Assembly (NCBI RefSeq): GCF_004362825.1
Contig: NZ_SNXZ01000003.1
Location: 36,690-100,689 of the forward strand
DNA from: Labedaea rhizosphaerae
GTDB lineage: Bacteria; Actinomycetota; Actinomycetes; Mycobacteriales; Pseudonocardiaceae
Length of the DNA: 64,000 nucleotides
Direction of reading: 5' to 3'
In this document: positions 25,106 to 33,595 of the stretch, piece by piece
Position numbering within the stretch: the stretch's first letter is position 1
Layout: every line of letters starts with the position of its first letter
Made by a program: the position numbers and the translations under genes
The notes under the pieces: model-generated
Database searches by the model: none
What the model was told of the DNA's origin: nothing
Seen by the model: the letters and a program-made list of their open reading frames with translations, nothing else

Positions 25106-27271
25106 TTGTCAACCGAGCAGCACCTGGCCGAGTTGCGACGCGAACGCGAGCACGTGGCGTTCCTTTACCGGCGTCTCGAGCAGGAGCAGGCCGAGGCCAA
25201 GGCCGCCCTGGTCGCGGCCAACAAGACGGCCGACTCGCTCCTCGAGCGCGACTTCGCCGTGAACGCCGTGGCCAACCGCCTGGCCATGACCAAGGTCGCC
25301 GACAGCGGCCTGTGCTTCGGCCGGCTCACCGACGCCGAGGGCGAGCACACCTACGTCGGGCGCATCGGGCTGTTCGACGCCGAAGACGACTACCGGCCGC
25401 AGCTGCTGGATTGGCGCGCGCCCGCGGCGAAACCGTTCTACTGTGCCACACCCGCGCACCCGGACGGCGTTTCCGTGCGCCGCCAGTTCCAGACCTGGCG
25501 CCGGGAAATCCTCGATTTCCGTGACGAATCCCTCGATTCCGCGAGTGGCGACGGCGACGATTCCGCGTTGCTCGTCGCGCTCGAGTCCGCCCGCGGCGAG
25601 ACCATGCGCGACATCGTCGCCACCATCCAGGCCGACCAGGACGACATCATCCGGCTGCCCGGCAACGGCGTCGTCGTCGTGGAGGGCGGACCCGGCACCG
25701 GCAAGACCGCGGTCGCCCTGCACCGGGTCGCCTACCTGCTCTACACCGAGCGCGAGCGGCTGGAACGCCGCGGCGTGCTGGTGATCGGGCCGAACCCCGG
25801 CTTCCTGCGCTACATCGGCACCGTGCTCCCCTCGCTGGGCGAGACCTCGGTGGTCTTCGGCACCACCGGCGGTGTGCTGCCGGGCCTGACCACCACGCTG
25901 CAGGACGGCCCCGAAGCACGGCGGGTCAAGGGATCCCCGCAGATGGTCGAGGTGCTCGCCGCCGCGGTGGCCGACCGGCAGGAACTACCGAGCCAAGTAG
26001 GTGATCCGGACCCGATCCCGATCGAGCTGTCCGACGTCACGGTCCCGCTCGACGACGAGCTGGTCGCCGCGGCCCGGCACCGGGCACGGGCCACCGGGCT
26101 CAAACACAACGCGGCGCGCAAGGTGTTCGCCGAGCACGTGCTGACGCTGCTGACCGAGCGGGCGGTCGGCCTCGTCGGCGACGACTGGTTCGACGTGCGC
26201 GACGTGCCGGGGCTGGCCGAGGCGACCGCCATCGACATCCGCACCGAACTGGAGTCCAGCGACGACTTCCAGCGCGCCGTGAAACGCCTGTGGCCCCGGC
26301 TGACCGCGAAGCGCCTGCTCAGCGACCTGTTCTCCTCGCCCGCCCGGCTGGCCGCCGCGTGCACGGCGCTGCCCGACGGCGACCGCGACGCACTGGCGCG
26401 GCCCAAGGGCATGCCGTGGACGGTCTCCGACGTGCCACTGCTCGACGAGGCGATCGAACTGCTCGGCACCGGACCGGCTCGGGTCAAGGAGGAGCCGGAC
26501 GAGGAGTACGCCCAGGAACTGCTGCGCATCCTCGGCCACGACATGGAGATGGACGACGGCGAGGAACTGCGGGCAGTCGACGTGGTCAGTGCCGAGGCGC
26601 TGGCCGAGCGGCACGCCGAACACGACGACCGCGACGTCGCCGAGCGGGCCGCCGCCGATCGCGAGTGGACCTACGGGCACGTCGTGGTGGACGAGGCGCA
26701 GGAGCTGTCCGCGATGGACTGGCGGATGCTGATGCGCCGCTGCCCCAGCCGCTCGTTCACCATCGTCGGCGACCTCGCGCAGCGCGAGTCACCGGCCGGT
26801 GTGCGGTCCTGGCGCGACATGCTCGCCGAGTACGTCGACGACCGCTGGACCTACCGCGAGCTCACGGTCAACTACCGCACGCCGGAGAAGATCATGGCGC
26901 TGGCCGCGCGGGTCCTCGTCGACGTCGACCCGGCGTTGAAGGCACCGACGTCGGTGCGCACCGGCGGTGCCGAACCGGTCCTGCGCGAGGTCACCGACCT
27001 CGACGACGCCCTGGCCACCGAGGTTGCCTCGGCCATGGCGGCGGCGGGTGCGGGCACGGTCGCGGTGGTCGTCCCGGACGGCGTCGTGGTGGACACGCCG
27101 GCCCGCACGTACGCGCCGACGGAAACCAAGGGCCTCGAGTTCGACGTGGTCATCGTGCTGGAGCCGCACCTGATGACGGCCACGGACCGCTACGTGGCAC
27201 TGACCCGGGCGACCAAGGAGCTGCGGATCCTGCACACGGTGGCGTTGCCGGGCAACCTCTACAGCGGCTGA
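25106..27271 (+). CDS. HelD/HelR-type RNA polymerase-associated ATPase
   Basis: UvrD-like superfamily 1 ATPase of 721 residues. The N-terminal coiled coil (about residues 1-60, rich in Glu/Arg/Ala) is the arm that enters the RNA polymerase secondary channel in HelD proteins. Walker A is GGPGTGKTAVAL (about 194). The Walker B region is VVVDEAQELSAMDW (about 527), the UvrD motif is TIVGDLAQRESPAG, and KGLEFDVVIV lies near 675. Known relatives dislodge stalled RNA polymerase, and HelR also protects it from rifamycins. Resistance function here is only a possibility. The start is a TTG at 25106 with AGGGG close upstream. No inverted repeat matching the rifamycin-associated element as I remember it was seen. 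Confidence 0.9.
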   Translation: MSTEQHLAELRREREHVAFLYRRLEQEQAEAKAALVAANKTADSLLERDFAVNAVANRLAMTKVADSGLCFGRLTDAEGEHTYVGRIGLFDAEDDYRPQLLDWRAPAAKPFYCATPAHPDGVSVRRQFQTWRREILDFRDESLDSASGDGDDSALLVALESARGETMRDIVATIQADQDDIIRLPGNGVVVVEGGPGTGKTAVALHRVAYLLYTERERLERRGVLVIGPNPGFLRYIGTVLPSLGETSVVFGTTGGVLPGLTTTLQDGPEARRVKGSPQMVEVLAAAVADRQELPSQVGDPDPIPIELSDVTVPLDDELVAAARHRARATGLKHNAARKVFAEHVLTLLTERAVGLVGDDWFDVRDVPGLAEATAIDIRTELESSDDFQRAVKRLWPRLTAKRLLSDLFSSPARLAAACTALPDGDRDALARPKGMPWTVSDVPLLDEAIELLGTGPARVKEEPDEEYAQELLRILGHDMEMDDGEELRAVDVVSAEALAERHAEHDDRDVAERAAADREWTYGHVVVDEAQELSAMDWRMLMRRCPSRSFTIVGDLAQRESPAGVRSWRDMLAEYVDDRWTYRELTVNYRTPEKIMALAARVLVDVDPALKAPTSVRTGGAEPVLREVTDLDDALATEVASAMAAAGAGTVAVVVPDGVVVDTPARTYAPTETKGLEFDVVIVLEPHLMTATDRYVALTRATKELRILHTVALPGNLYSG

Positions 27272-27627
27272 CCCGCGGTCACCTTCGCGGTCACCTTGCG
27301 CTCGGCGTAGAACGAGACGAACGGGATGGTGCCGGCGAGCAGGACGAGGATCGTGCCGAGCACCGACCACCGCGGCCGCTTGAGCGCGAGGTCGACCGTG
27401 AGCACCGCGTAGATCGCGTAGAGGAAGCCGTGGATCGGGCCGACGATCGCCACGTAGGTGCCCTGGTCGAAGGCGTACTTCAACACCATCGACGCGACCA
27501 GGCACAGCAGGCCGACGCCCACGATGTAGGCGAGCACCCGGTAGCGGGCGAGCGCGCCCCGGTTGCCGGGAGCCGTGGCGGCCGCCGCCGGGCTCTCCTC
27601 GTCGACTGCCTTGGGCGTGTCGGTCAT
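27259..27627 (-). CDS. DUF3817 family membrane protein
   Basis: Protein of 122 residues with three transmembrane helices (about 31-51, 57-80, 87-105). The signature YVAIVGPIHGFLYAIYAVLTVDLALKRPRW is typical of DUF3817. Its function is unknown. It overlaps its upstream neighbour by four bases (ATGA) and overlaps the convergent HelD-type gene by 13 bases at the 3' ends. The pairing with the next gene recalls the Mycobacterium tuberculosis Rv1342c-Rv1343c pair (from memory, not checked). Confidence 0.85.
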   Translation of the reverse strand: MTDTPKAVDEESPAAAATAPGNRGALARYRVLAYIVGVGLLCLVASMVLKYAFDQGTYVAIVGPIHGFLYAIYAVLTVDLALKRPRWSVLGTILVLLAGTIPFVSFYAERKVTAKVTAGQPL

Positions 27628-27989
27628 CTGCTCTCCTGCTGATCACGTTCGTTGAGCTTGGCGAGGAACCGGTTGTACGCGGCCAGTTCGTCGTCCGGCT
27701 CGTCCTGCACCACTGACTTCGGCGCCGGTCGTGGCGCCGGGGGCGGGGCTGGTTCCGGCTCCGGTTTGGCCTCTTCCGCGTGCCGGAGGCGACGCCAGCG
27801 CCAGACCGCGAAGGCCGGGAAGAGCCCGAACAACGGCCACTGCAGGACATAACCGAGGTTCTGGAAGGTGCCACTCGCGGACTCGAAGCGGTTCCACTGC
27901 CACCAGGCCAGAGCGACCGACGCGGCGAGGGCGAGCACGCAGAGGCCTGCGATGCCCAGCCTGCGGGCGAGCGGCGAGTCACCGGCCAT
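27624..27989 (-). CDS. small membrane protein paired with DUF3817
   Basis: Protein of 121 residues with two hydrophobic segments (about 11-30 and 46-63), then a Pro/Glu-rich stretch and a C-terminal DDELAAYNRFLAKLNERD helix. The segment WWQWNRFESASGTFQNLGYVLQWPLFG is probably the conserved core. A cysteine at residue 17 is not in a proper lipobox, so I do not call it a lipoprotein. It is coupled to the DUF3817 gene downstream by an ATGA overlap. It may correspond to the protein called LprD in mycobacteria, judged by gene order and the W-rich motif. Function unknown. Confidence 0.75.
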   Translation of the reverse strand: MAGDSPLARRLGIAGLCVLALAASVALAWWQWNRFESASGTFQNLGYVLQWPLFGLFPAFAVWRWRRLRHAEEAKPEPEPAPPPAPRPAPKSVVQDEPDDELAAYNRFLAKLNERDQQESR

Positions 27990-28007
27990 GGGACGACGCT
28001 AACACCG

Positions 28008-28970
28008 TCAACCTGAGTGACCACGCACACCCGACGCACCCGCGAACCGGTCGGTGGCCGCGACGACGGCGTCTTCGAGCGCATCGCTGCCGTCGTGCCC
28101 GGTTTCGCGCACGAGGACCAGTTCGCTGCCGGGCCAGGCCTGCTGCAACAGCCACGGCGAGCCGACGAGGTTGGTCGGGTCCAGCTCGCCTTGCACGAGC
28201 ACGCCCGGGATGCCGGCGAGCTTGGCCGCGCCACGCAACAGCTGGTCCTCGCGAAGGAAGCAGCCGGCCCGCCAGTAGTGGGTCACGATGCGCGCGAAGC
28301 AGAGCCGGAACCGCGGGTCGTCGTAGCGCGGGTTCGGCTGGTCCGCGGTCGGCACCATCGCGATTTCCCAGGCGCACCAAGCCTTTGCCGCGTTGTAGCG
28401 CACTTGCGGGTCCGGGTCGAACAGCAGCCGGTGGTAGGCGTCGGCCGGGTCGGCGCCGCCAGGGACGTTGGCGGCGAACCGCGCATAGGCATCCCGGTAC
28501 AGGCGACCGAGCCCGCGGGTGAGCAGCTCGGTTTCGACGCGCCGGCCCGTGGCGAGACCGAGCAGGATCACCTCGGTGACCCGCTGCGGGTGCCGCTGCG
28601 CGTAGGCGAGCGCGAGCACCGAACCCCACGAGGGCCCGCGCACCAGCCACCGCTCGACGCCGAGGTGTTCGCGCAACCGCTCGATGTCGGCCACGAGGTG
28701 GTCGGTGGTGTTGGTGCTCAGGTCGACGTCCGGCTCGCTCGCGTGCGGGGTGCTGCGCCCGCAGTTGCGCTGGTCGAACAGCACGATCCGGTAGCGCTCG
28801 GGGTCGAAGAAGCGGGCTGCTCCCCGGCCGGCGCCGGAGCCGGGACCGCCGTGCAGGCAGACCGCGGGTTTGCCGTCCGGGTTGCCGTGGACCTCGTAAT
28901 AGAGGTGGTGCCCGTCGCCGACGTCGAGCATCCCGTGCTCGTACGGCTTGGATTGCGGGTACAGCGCCAT
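28008..28970 (-). CDS. pip: proline iminopeptidase (alpha/beta hydrolase)
   Basis: Peptidase S33 of 320 residues that removes N-terminal proline from peptides. The oxyanion segment HGGPGSGAGR and VLFDQRNCGRSTPHA are characteristic of the family. The nucleophile is S114 in VRGPSWGS, where most homologues have GGSWG. The acid is the Asp in QGELDPTN and the histidine is in ETGHDG. ATG 28970 follows GAGGGGGGAG. A 22-base palindrome lies 17 bases upstream and could be its operator. Confidence 0.92.
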   Translation of the reverse strand: MALYPQSKPYEHGMLDVGDGHHLYYEVHGNPDGKPAVCLHGGPGSGAGRGAARFFDPERYRIVLFDQRNCGRSTPHASEPDVDLSTNTTDHLVADIERLREHLGVERWLVRGPSWGSVLALAYAQRHPQRVTEVILLGLATGRRVETELLTRGLGRLYRDAYARFAANVPGGADPADAYHRLLFDPDPQVRYNAAKAWCAWEIAMVPTADQPNPRYDDPRFRLCFARIVTHYWRAGCFLREDQLLRGAAKLAGIPGVLVQGELDPTNLVGSPWLLQQAWPGSELVLVRETGHDGSDALEDAVVAATDRFAGASGVRGHSG

Positions 28971-28986
28971 TGCTCCCCCCTCAGCA

Positions 28987-29008
28987 GATACAACAGTGCT
29001 GTTATATC
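28987..29008. promoter_or_regulatory. 22-base palindrome upstream of the iminopeptidase gene
   Basis: GATACAACAG and CTGTTATATC flank a central TG, with nine of ten positions pairing. It is AT-rich in a GC-rich setting. It lies 17 bases before the iminopeptidase start and touches the stop codon of the upstream transglycosylase gene. On the minus strand it would overlap a promoter TATAAC. Either an operator for an unlinked regulator or a weak terminator could explain it; symmetry and base composition favour an operator. Confidence 0.5.
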
Positions 29009-29867
29009 AGCTGCGGGCAGCCGCGGCACCCTTCGCATAGGTGTCGGCCAGCCCGAACACCTTCTGGCCGTACGGCACGGAGTTGTTGTAGGAGAAGACA
29101 CCCGCCCACCAACCGGACGGCGTGCCCATGTCGCGGCCGTTCGCGCACAGGTAGCGCGCCGCGGCCAAGGCGGCGTCGTCGATCTGCTGCGGGTCGCCGC
29201 TGTGGTCGCCGTTGCCGTCAGAGGCCCAGGTGCGCCAGGTCGACGGGATGAACTGCATCGGGCCGACCGCGCGATCGGTGGTCCGGTCGCCGTCGTACAC
29301 GCCGCCGTCGGTGTCGGCGATGGCGCGCACCCCCGCCGAACCGTCGAGCGGGACACCGATGATCGGCTTGCTCGGGCGGCCGTCCGCGCCGAGGACCGCG
29401 CCGCCGTACTGGCCGTGGTTGGACTCGATGCGCCCGATGCCGGCGAGCGTCGCCCACGAGAGGTGGCAGCCGGGCTGGGCCGAGCGCAACACGAGTTCGG
29501 CGTTGCCGTATGCGAGCAGGGCCCGGGCCGGAACGCCGGTGGCCGTGGACACGGATTTCGACCACGCCACAAGGGAATTGGGACCGGCCTGCGGAGTCGC
29601 GCCGCCCTGCGGGTCGGGCGCGGACTTGGCGGGTACGACCGAACCGGGCCGCACGGGCGCCGCGGCGACCTGCATCGCGGGGATCTCGGTCGTCGTGGGG
29701 CCGGCGTCGGGAGCGGTGGCCTTGCCGATGAACCAGACGCCGGCGCCGGCCACGACCAGCACCGCGAACACAATCAGTAGTCGGCCGACGAGGCCGCGTC
29801 CCCCATGTGCCGCAGTGGGCTCAGCAGTGGGCTCAGCTTGGGCCTCAGCACCCTCGACCGTCCCCAC
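29007..29867 (-). CDS. membrane-anchored lytic murein transglycosylase
   Basis: Protein of 286 residues with one N-terminal transmembrane helix (about 27-47), a Pro/Ala-rich linker to about 95, and a lysozyme-like soluble transglycosylase domain. The likely catalytic glutamate is E148 in LAGIGRIESNHGQYGG. DRAVGPMQFIPSTWRTW and DPQQIDDAALAAARYLC are the other SLT landmarks, and NNSVPYGQKVF closes the domain. It cleaves peptidoglycan strands outside the cytoplasmic membrane. The GTG at 29867 is the first suitable start before the helix. Confidence 0.92.
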   Translation of the reverse strand: MGTVEGAEAQAEPTAEPTAAHGGRGLVGRLLIVFAVLVVAGAGVWFIGKATAPDAGPTTTEIPAMQVAAAPVRPGSVVPAKSAPDPQGGATPQAGPNSLVAWSKSVSTATGVPARALLAYGNAELVLRSAQPGCHLSWATLAGIGRIESNHGQYGGAVLGADGRPSKPIIGVPLDGSAGVRAIADTDGGVYDGDRTTDRAVGPMQFIPSTWRTWASDGNGDHSGDPQQIDDAALAAARYLCANGRDMGTPSGWWAGVFSYNNSVPYGQKVFGLADTYAKGAAAARS

Positions 29868-29936
29868 AGAACTCCAGCCTGACCTCGTCGCGCTCCCGTC
29901 AACGGTGTCAACGATGCCAGCCCTGCGGAGTTACGT

Positions 29937-30422
29937 TCAGGCGACCCCGTCGCGGCGCTGCCGCTGCAAACGGGCCACGCACCAGGCCGGCGCGCTGCCC
30001 CGGCGCAGGTGCTGCAGAACGGTCATCGGGCCGAGCCGCCGCGCGAGGTCGGACGGGCCGAGCCCGGCCGCACGGTAGTCGAGCGCGCGCTGGTCGAGCG
30101 GGCTGAGACCGGCGTCCCACCACTCCTCGGCCTCGGCGACGCCACCGGCCATCTGCCACCACTTGGCGGCCTCGGCGATCAACTCGTGCGGCACCTCAGG
30201 CAGGCGCCTGCGCATGGCGTCGACGAACCTCGGGTCGGCCGCGTCCACCGTGGCCCAGCCGCGGCCGCCGCCACGCTGTCCGGGGATGCCCACCGCGGCC
30301 GGCATCGGCGAGTCGGCGAGCCACTGCGAAGCAATGCGCGTGATCTCGTCGTTCTCCGCGTCCCGTGCGTTGTCAGCGGTCCACTGCTGCACCAGAGCAT
30401 CGACCCCGGGGTCGTCGAGCAT
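29937..30422 (-). CDS. hypothetical protein
   Basis: Protein of 161 residues, mostly helical, rich in Trp and Arg, with no signal peptide or membrane segment. The centre contains VPHELIAEAAKWWQMAGGVAEAEEWWDAGLSP, and the C-terminus LDYRAAGLGPSDLARRLGPMTVLQHLRRG resembles a helix-turn-helix, but I cannot assign a family. The ATG at 30422 has AGGAGG a few bases upstream, and codon use is clearly that of a real gene. It stands alone between the transglycosylase gene and a small membrane protein gene. Confidence 0.75.
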   Translation of the reverse strand: MLDDPGVDALVQQWTADNARDAENDEITRIASQWLADSPMPAAVGIPGQRGGGRGWATVDAADPRFVDAMRRRLPEVPHELIAEAAKWWQMAGGVAEAEEWWDAGLSPLDQRALDYRAAGLGPSDLARRLGPMTVLQHLRRGSAPAWCVARLQRQRRDGVA

Positions 30423-30595
30423 CGTGCCTCCTACGCGGGCTGATGATCTCTCGATGGACGAAACCGTAGGGCTCGGCAACCGCCACCGCCAGACCCGATT
30501 TCGCCCCAGGCCCAGGATGTGGGCTTTTGATCTACCAAACCACCCGGACGGGGCAGCGGACAGGGCCAGACGGCCGGTGTCGTCACCGACCGTGG

Positions 30596-30817
30596 TCAGG
30601 CAAACAGCTGCTTGATGAAGGTGACGATGGCGTCGGCGGCGTCGCGCAGCCAACCCAGGATGTCGTGCACGACGTTGGCCGACTGGACCGGCTGCGTGAT
30701 GAGGTAGAACAACACAAACGCCACCACGACAAGGACAATGGCCTTCTTCGCGTCCACCTGAACCACTCCGTCCCTGCTACCCCCGTCGCCGCCCGCCGAA
30801 CGGCGCTTGAACAGCAA
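30596..30817 (-). CDS. small single-helix membrane protein
   Basis: Protein of about 73 residues from a TTG at 30817, which has AAGGGG upstream. A short Arg/Gly-rich head is followed by DAKKAIVLVVVAFVLFYLITQPVQSANVVHDILGWLRDAADAIVTFIKQLF, with one hydrophobic helix and an amphipathic tail. I recall similar small proteins in other actinobacteria, with the same I-T-Q-P-x-Q-S-A segment after the helix, but no function. A GTG at 30759 would give a shorter version beginning at the VQVDAKK segment. Conservation of the tail makes a real gene likely. Confidence 0.6.
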   Translation of the reverse strand: MLFKRRSAGGDGGSRDGVVQVDAKKAIVLVVVAFVLFYLITQPVQSANVVHDILGWLRDAADAIVTFIKQLFA

Positions 30818-30939
30818 TCATGCCCCTTGACAGGCACAGACGGGTACCTTTTGGCTGATCACTCTAGAGCGGGACGACGAGCTGTCCACCTTGCACACGC
30901 GCGTGTCGGGGGCTAATGCGCCGAGCAGGCGCCGAACGG

Positions 30940-32082
30940 TTATGCGACCGTCCCGGCGGCACGGAGTTGCTCGATCCTGCCGGCGTCCAGGCCGAGCTCG
31001 GCCAGCACGGCCGTGGTGTCCGACCGTGGCTCGGCCGGCGGTGTCGGCGGGTCCGCCTTGGTACGGCTGAACTTCGGCGCCGGCGCGGGCTGTTGCGTGC
31101 CGCCGACGTCGACGAAACTCCCCCGCGCCATGTTGTGCGGGTGCGCGGGGGCCTCGGCGAGCGAGAGCACGGGTGCGAGGCACGCGTCGGTGCCCTCGGC
31201 CAGCTTCGCCCACTCGTCGCGGGTCCTGGTGCGGACCGCGGCGGCGATCTGCTCGCGCAGCACGGGCCAGTTGGCCGGGTTGGTGTGGTTCTCCGACTCC
31301 GGTGTGGTCAGCCCCAGCACGTCACGCAGGGCCGCCCAGAACCGGTTCTCGATCGCGCCGATGGCGACGTACTTGCCGTCCGCGGTCTCGTACGTGTCGT
31401 AGAAGGGGGCGCCACCGTCGAGCAGGTTCTGGCCGCGGCCGTTGCCCCACATGCCGAGCTCGGCCAGGCCGCGCAGGCTCGTGGTGAGCAGCGCGGCGCC
31501 CTCCACCATGGACGCGTCCACGACCTGGCCGCGACCGGAGCCCTGGCGTTCCACGAGGGCGGCGAGCACGCCCATGGCGAGCACGAGGCCGCCACCGCCG
31601 AAGTCACCGAGCAGGTTCACCGGCGGCGTGGGCTTGCCGCCGGCCGGACCGATCGGGTCGAGCGCACCCGCGATCGCGATGTAGTTGATGTCGTGGCCCG
31701 CGGTCGGCGCGAGCGGGCCGTCCTGGCCCCAGCCGGTGATCCGGCCGTAGACCAGGCGCGGGTTGCGGGCCAGGCAGTCGTCGGGCCCGAGACCCATCCG
31801 CTCGGCCACGCCCGGCCGGTACCCCTCGATCAGCACGTCGGCGCCGTCGACGAGCCGCAGCACCAGCTCGAGGCCCTCGGGTGCCTTGACATCGACGCCG
31901 ATCCAGCGCCTGCTGCGGGTCAGCGGGTCGTTCGGGAAGGTCAGCACGTCCGCGCCCGGCTTGGCGCGATCGACCCGGATCACGTCGGCGCCGAGGTCGG
32001 CGAGCACGGTCCCGGCAAAGGGCGCGGGCGCGAGCCCCGCCAGCTCGACGACCTTGATCCCGGCGAGGGGTCCGTTGCGCAA
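30940..32082 (-). CDS. mcr: alpha-methylacyl-CoA racemase (CaiB/BaiF family III CoA transferase fold)
   Basis: Interconverts 2R- and 2S-methylacyl-CoA so that methyl-branched acyl chains can enter beta-oxidation. The protein is 380 residues long. H130 in GHDINYIAIAGAL, D160 in LLGDFGGGG and E245 in IGAIENRF sit at a constant offset of four from the catalytic H126, D156 and E241 of the M. tuberculosis racemase, which supports racemase over CoA transferase. PAPFAGTVLADLGADVIRVDR and IEGYRPGV are family-wide. It precedes a long-chain-type acyl-CoA dehydrogenase on the same strand, with a 270-base spacer between them. Confidence 0.9.
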   Translation of the reverse strand: MRNGPLAGIKVVELAGLAPAPFAGTVLADLGADVIRVDRAKPGADVLTFPNDPLTRSRRWIGVDVKAPEGLELVLRLVDGADVLIEGYRPGVAERMGLGPDDCLARNPRLVYGRITGWGQDGPLAPTAGHDINYIAIAGALDPIGPAGGKPTPPVNLLGDFGGGGLVLAMGVLAALVERQGSGRGQVVDASMVEGAALLTTSLRGLAELGMWGNGRGQNLLDGGAPFYDTYETADGKYVAIGAIENRFWAALRDVLGLTTPESENHTNPANWPVLREQIAAAVRTRTRDEWAKLAEGTDACLAPVLSLAEAPAHPHNMARGSFVDVGGTQQPAPAPKFSRTKADPPTPPAEPRSDTTAVLAELGLDAGRIEQLRAAGTVA

Positions 32083-32352
32083 GGGAACTCTCCATCGGTT
32101 TCGAAGCGGCGGAGCCGCTTGTGTGGGTGCCCGCCCGCACCGCCGCGGGTTCTCAGCCGGTTCCTCGCGAGGACAGCGCCGACGTGGTGACCTGGCCGGT
32201 CATGAGTCGGCGATCCCGCAGTGAGGGAGCTTGCGACCGATCCATCGGGCACCGCGAGCCGGCGAACGCCGGCCCCGAGCCCCAGCGAGGGGACGGGCGT
32301 GAGGGGGCGGCTGAGGTTCCGCTGCCCGCACCGAACGCAAGCGGACACAACC
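32083..32352. other. noncoding spacer, possible dispersed repeat
   Basis: 270 bases between the racemase and acyl-CoA dehydrogenase genes. It contains small inverted repeats such as GCGGCGGAGCCGC, CCGGCGAACGCCGG and GCCCCAGCGAGGGG. No open frame has a convincing start. The text reads like an actinobacterial intergenic repeat that I believe occurs many times in related genomes, but there is only one copy in this window and I cannot verify this. Confidence 0.35.
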
Positions 32353-33498
32353 TCAGAGGCTTCTGGCGATGATTTCTTTCATGATCTCGTTGGTGCCGCC
32401 GTAGATCTTCTGCACGCGCTGGTCGGTGTAGATCCGGGCGATCGGGTACTCGTTCATGTACCCGTAGCCGCCGTGCAGTTGCAGGCACTCGTCCGCGGCG
32501 ACCATGGCGCGGTCGCTGGTCCACCACTTGAGCATCGCGACGGTCGGGATGTCGAGCTCGCCCTTGAGGTGCTTGGCGATGCAGTCGTCGAGGAAGACAC
32601 GGGCGATCTTGGCCTCGGTGGCCACTTCGGCCAGCTTGAACTTGGTGTTCTGGAAATTGAACACCGGCCGGCCGAACGCCTGGCGGTCCTTGGTGTAGCG
32701 CAGGGTTTCGGCCAGCGCGAGCTCCATGGCCAGCACCGACGAGACGCCGATGATCAGCCGTTCCTGCGGCAGCTGCTGCATGAGCTGGATGAAACCCTGG
32801 CCCTCTTCGGCGCCCAGCAGGTTCGTCGCCGGCACGCGCACGTCGTCGAAGAACAGCTCGGCGGTGTCCTGCGAGCGCAGGCCGATCTTGTCCAGCACCC
32901 GCCCGCGCCGGAAGCCCGGGCGGTCGGTCTCCACGACGATCAGCGAGATGCCCTCGGCGCCCTTGGTGCTGTCGGTCTTGGCCACGACGATCACCACGTC
33001 GGCCTGCCCGCCGTTGGTGATGAACGTCTTCGCGCCGTTGATGACGTACTCGTCACCGTCGCGCACGGCCTTGGTCCTGACGTTCTGCAGGTCCGAGCCC
33101 GTGCCCGGCTCGGTCATGGCGATCGCGCCGACCCACTCGCCCGACGCCATCTTCGGCAGCCAGGCCTGCTTCTGCGCTGGCGAGCCGTAGTTGAGGATGT
33201 AGTGCGCGACGATGCCGTTGTGCAGGATCACGCCCCAGCCGCTGTCGCCCGCGCGGGCCTGCTCCTCGAGCAGGACGGTCTCGTGTGCGAACGTCCCGCC
33301 GCCGCCCCCGTACTCTTCCGGGATCGACAGGCACAGCAGGCCGACCTCACCCGCCTTGGTCCAGAGTTCGCGGTCCACGTGGTGCTGCTCGATCCAACGG
33401 TCGACGTTGGGCGTGAGCTCCTTCTCGCAGAAGGTCCGCGCGAGGTCGCGGAAGGCATCCAGGTCCTCGTCCATCCACGACGAGCGGTGTGCGGTCAC
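32353..33498 (-). CDS. acyl-CoA dehydrogenase, long-chain/isovaleryl-type active site
   Basis: FAD enzyme of 381 residues. AIAMTEPGTGSDLQNVRTKA and YVINGAKTFITNG bind the flavin. The C-terminal loop reads KIYGGTNEIMKEIIARSL, with glycine where most family members have the catalytic glutamate. The base is instead expected in helix G, in ALAETLRYTKDRQAFG, as in long-chain and isovaleryl-CoA dehydrogenases. QLPQERLIIG also matches the long-chain type. I chose the GTG at 33498 because GGAGG lies eight bases upstream; an ATG at 33474 is possible. Divergent from a TetR gene that probably regulates it. Confidence 0.92.
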   Translation of the reverse strand: MTAHRSSWMDEDLDAFRDLARTFCEKELTPNVDRWIEQHHVDRELWTKAGEVGLLCLSIPEEYGGGGGTFAHETVLLEEQARAGDSGWGVILHNGIVAHYILNYGSPAQKQAWLPKMASGEWVGAIAMTEPGTGSDLQNVRTKAVRDGDEYVINGAKTFITNGGQADVVIVVAKTDSTKGAEGISLIVVETDRPGFRRGRVLDKIGLRSQDTAELFFDDVRVPATNLLGAEEGQGFIQLMQQLPQERLIIGVSSVLAMELALAETLRYTKDRQAFGRPVFNFQNTKFKLAEVATEAKIARVFLDDCIAKHLKGELDIPTVAMLKWWTSDRAMVAADECLQLHGGYGYMNEYPIARIYTDQRVQKIYGGTNEIMKEIIARSL

Positions 33499-33595
33499 GG
33501 CGCTGACCTCCGGTGACGTAAGAAAACAATCCAAGCAGCAGGTAAGTTCCATGGAGAATGTACCGGCCACGCGCGGCGATGGCGAGGAGGCAGCG

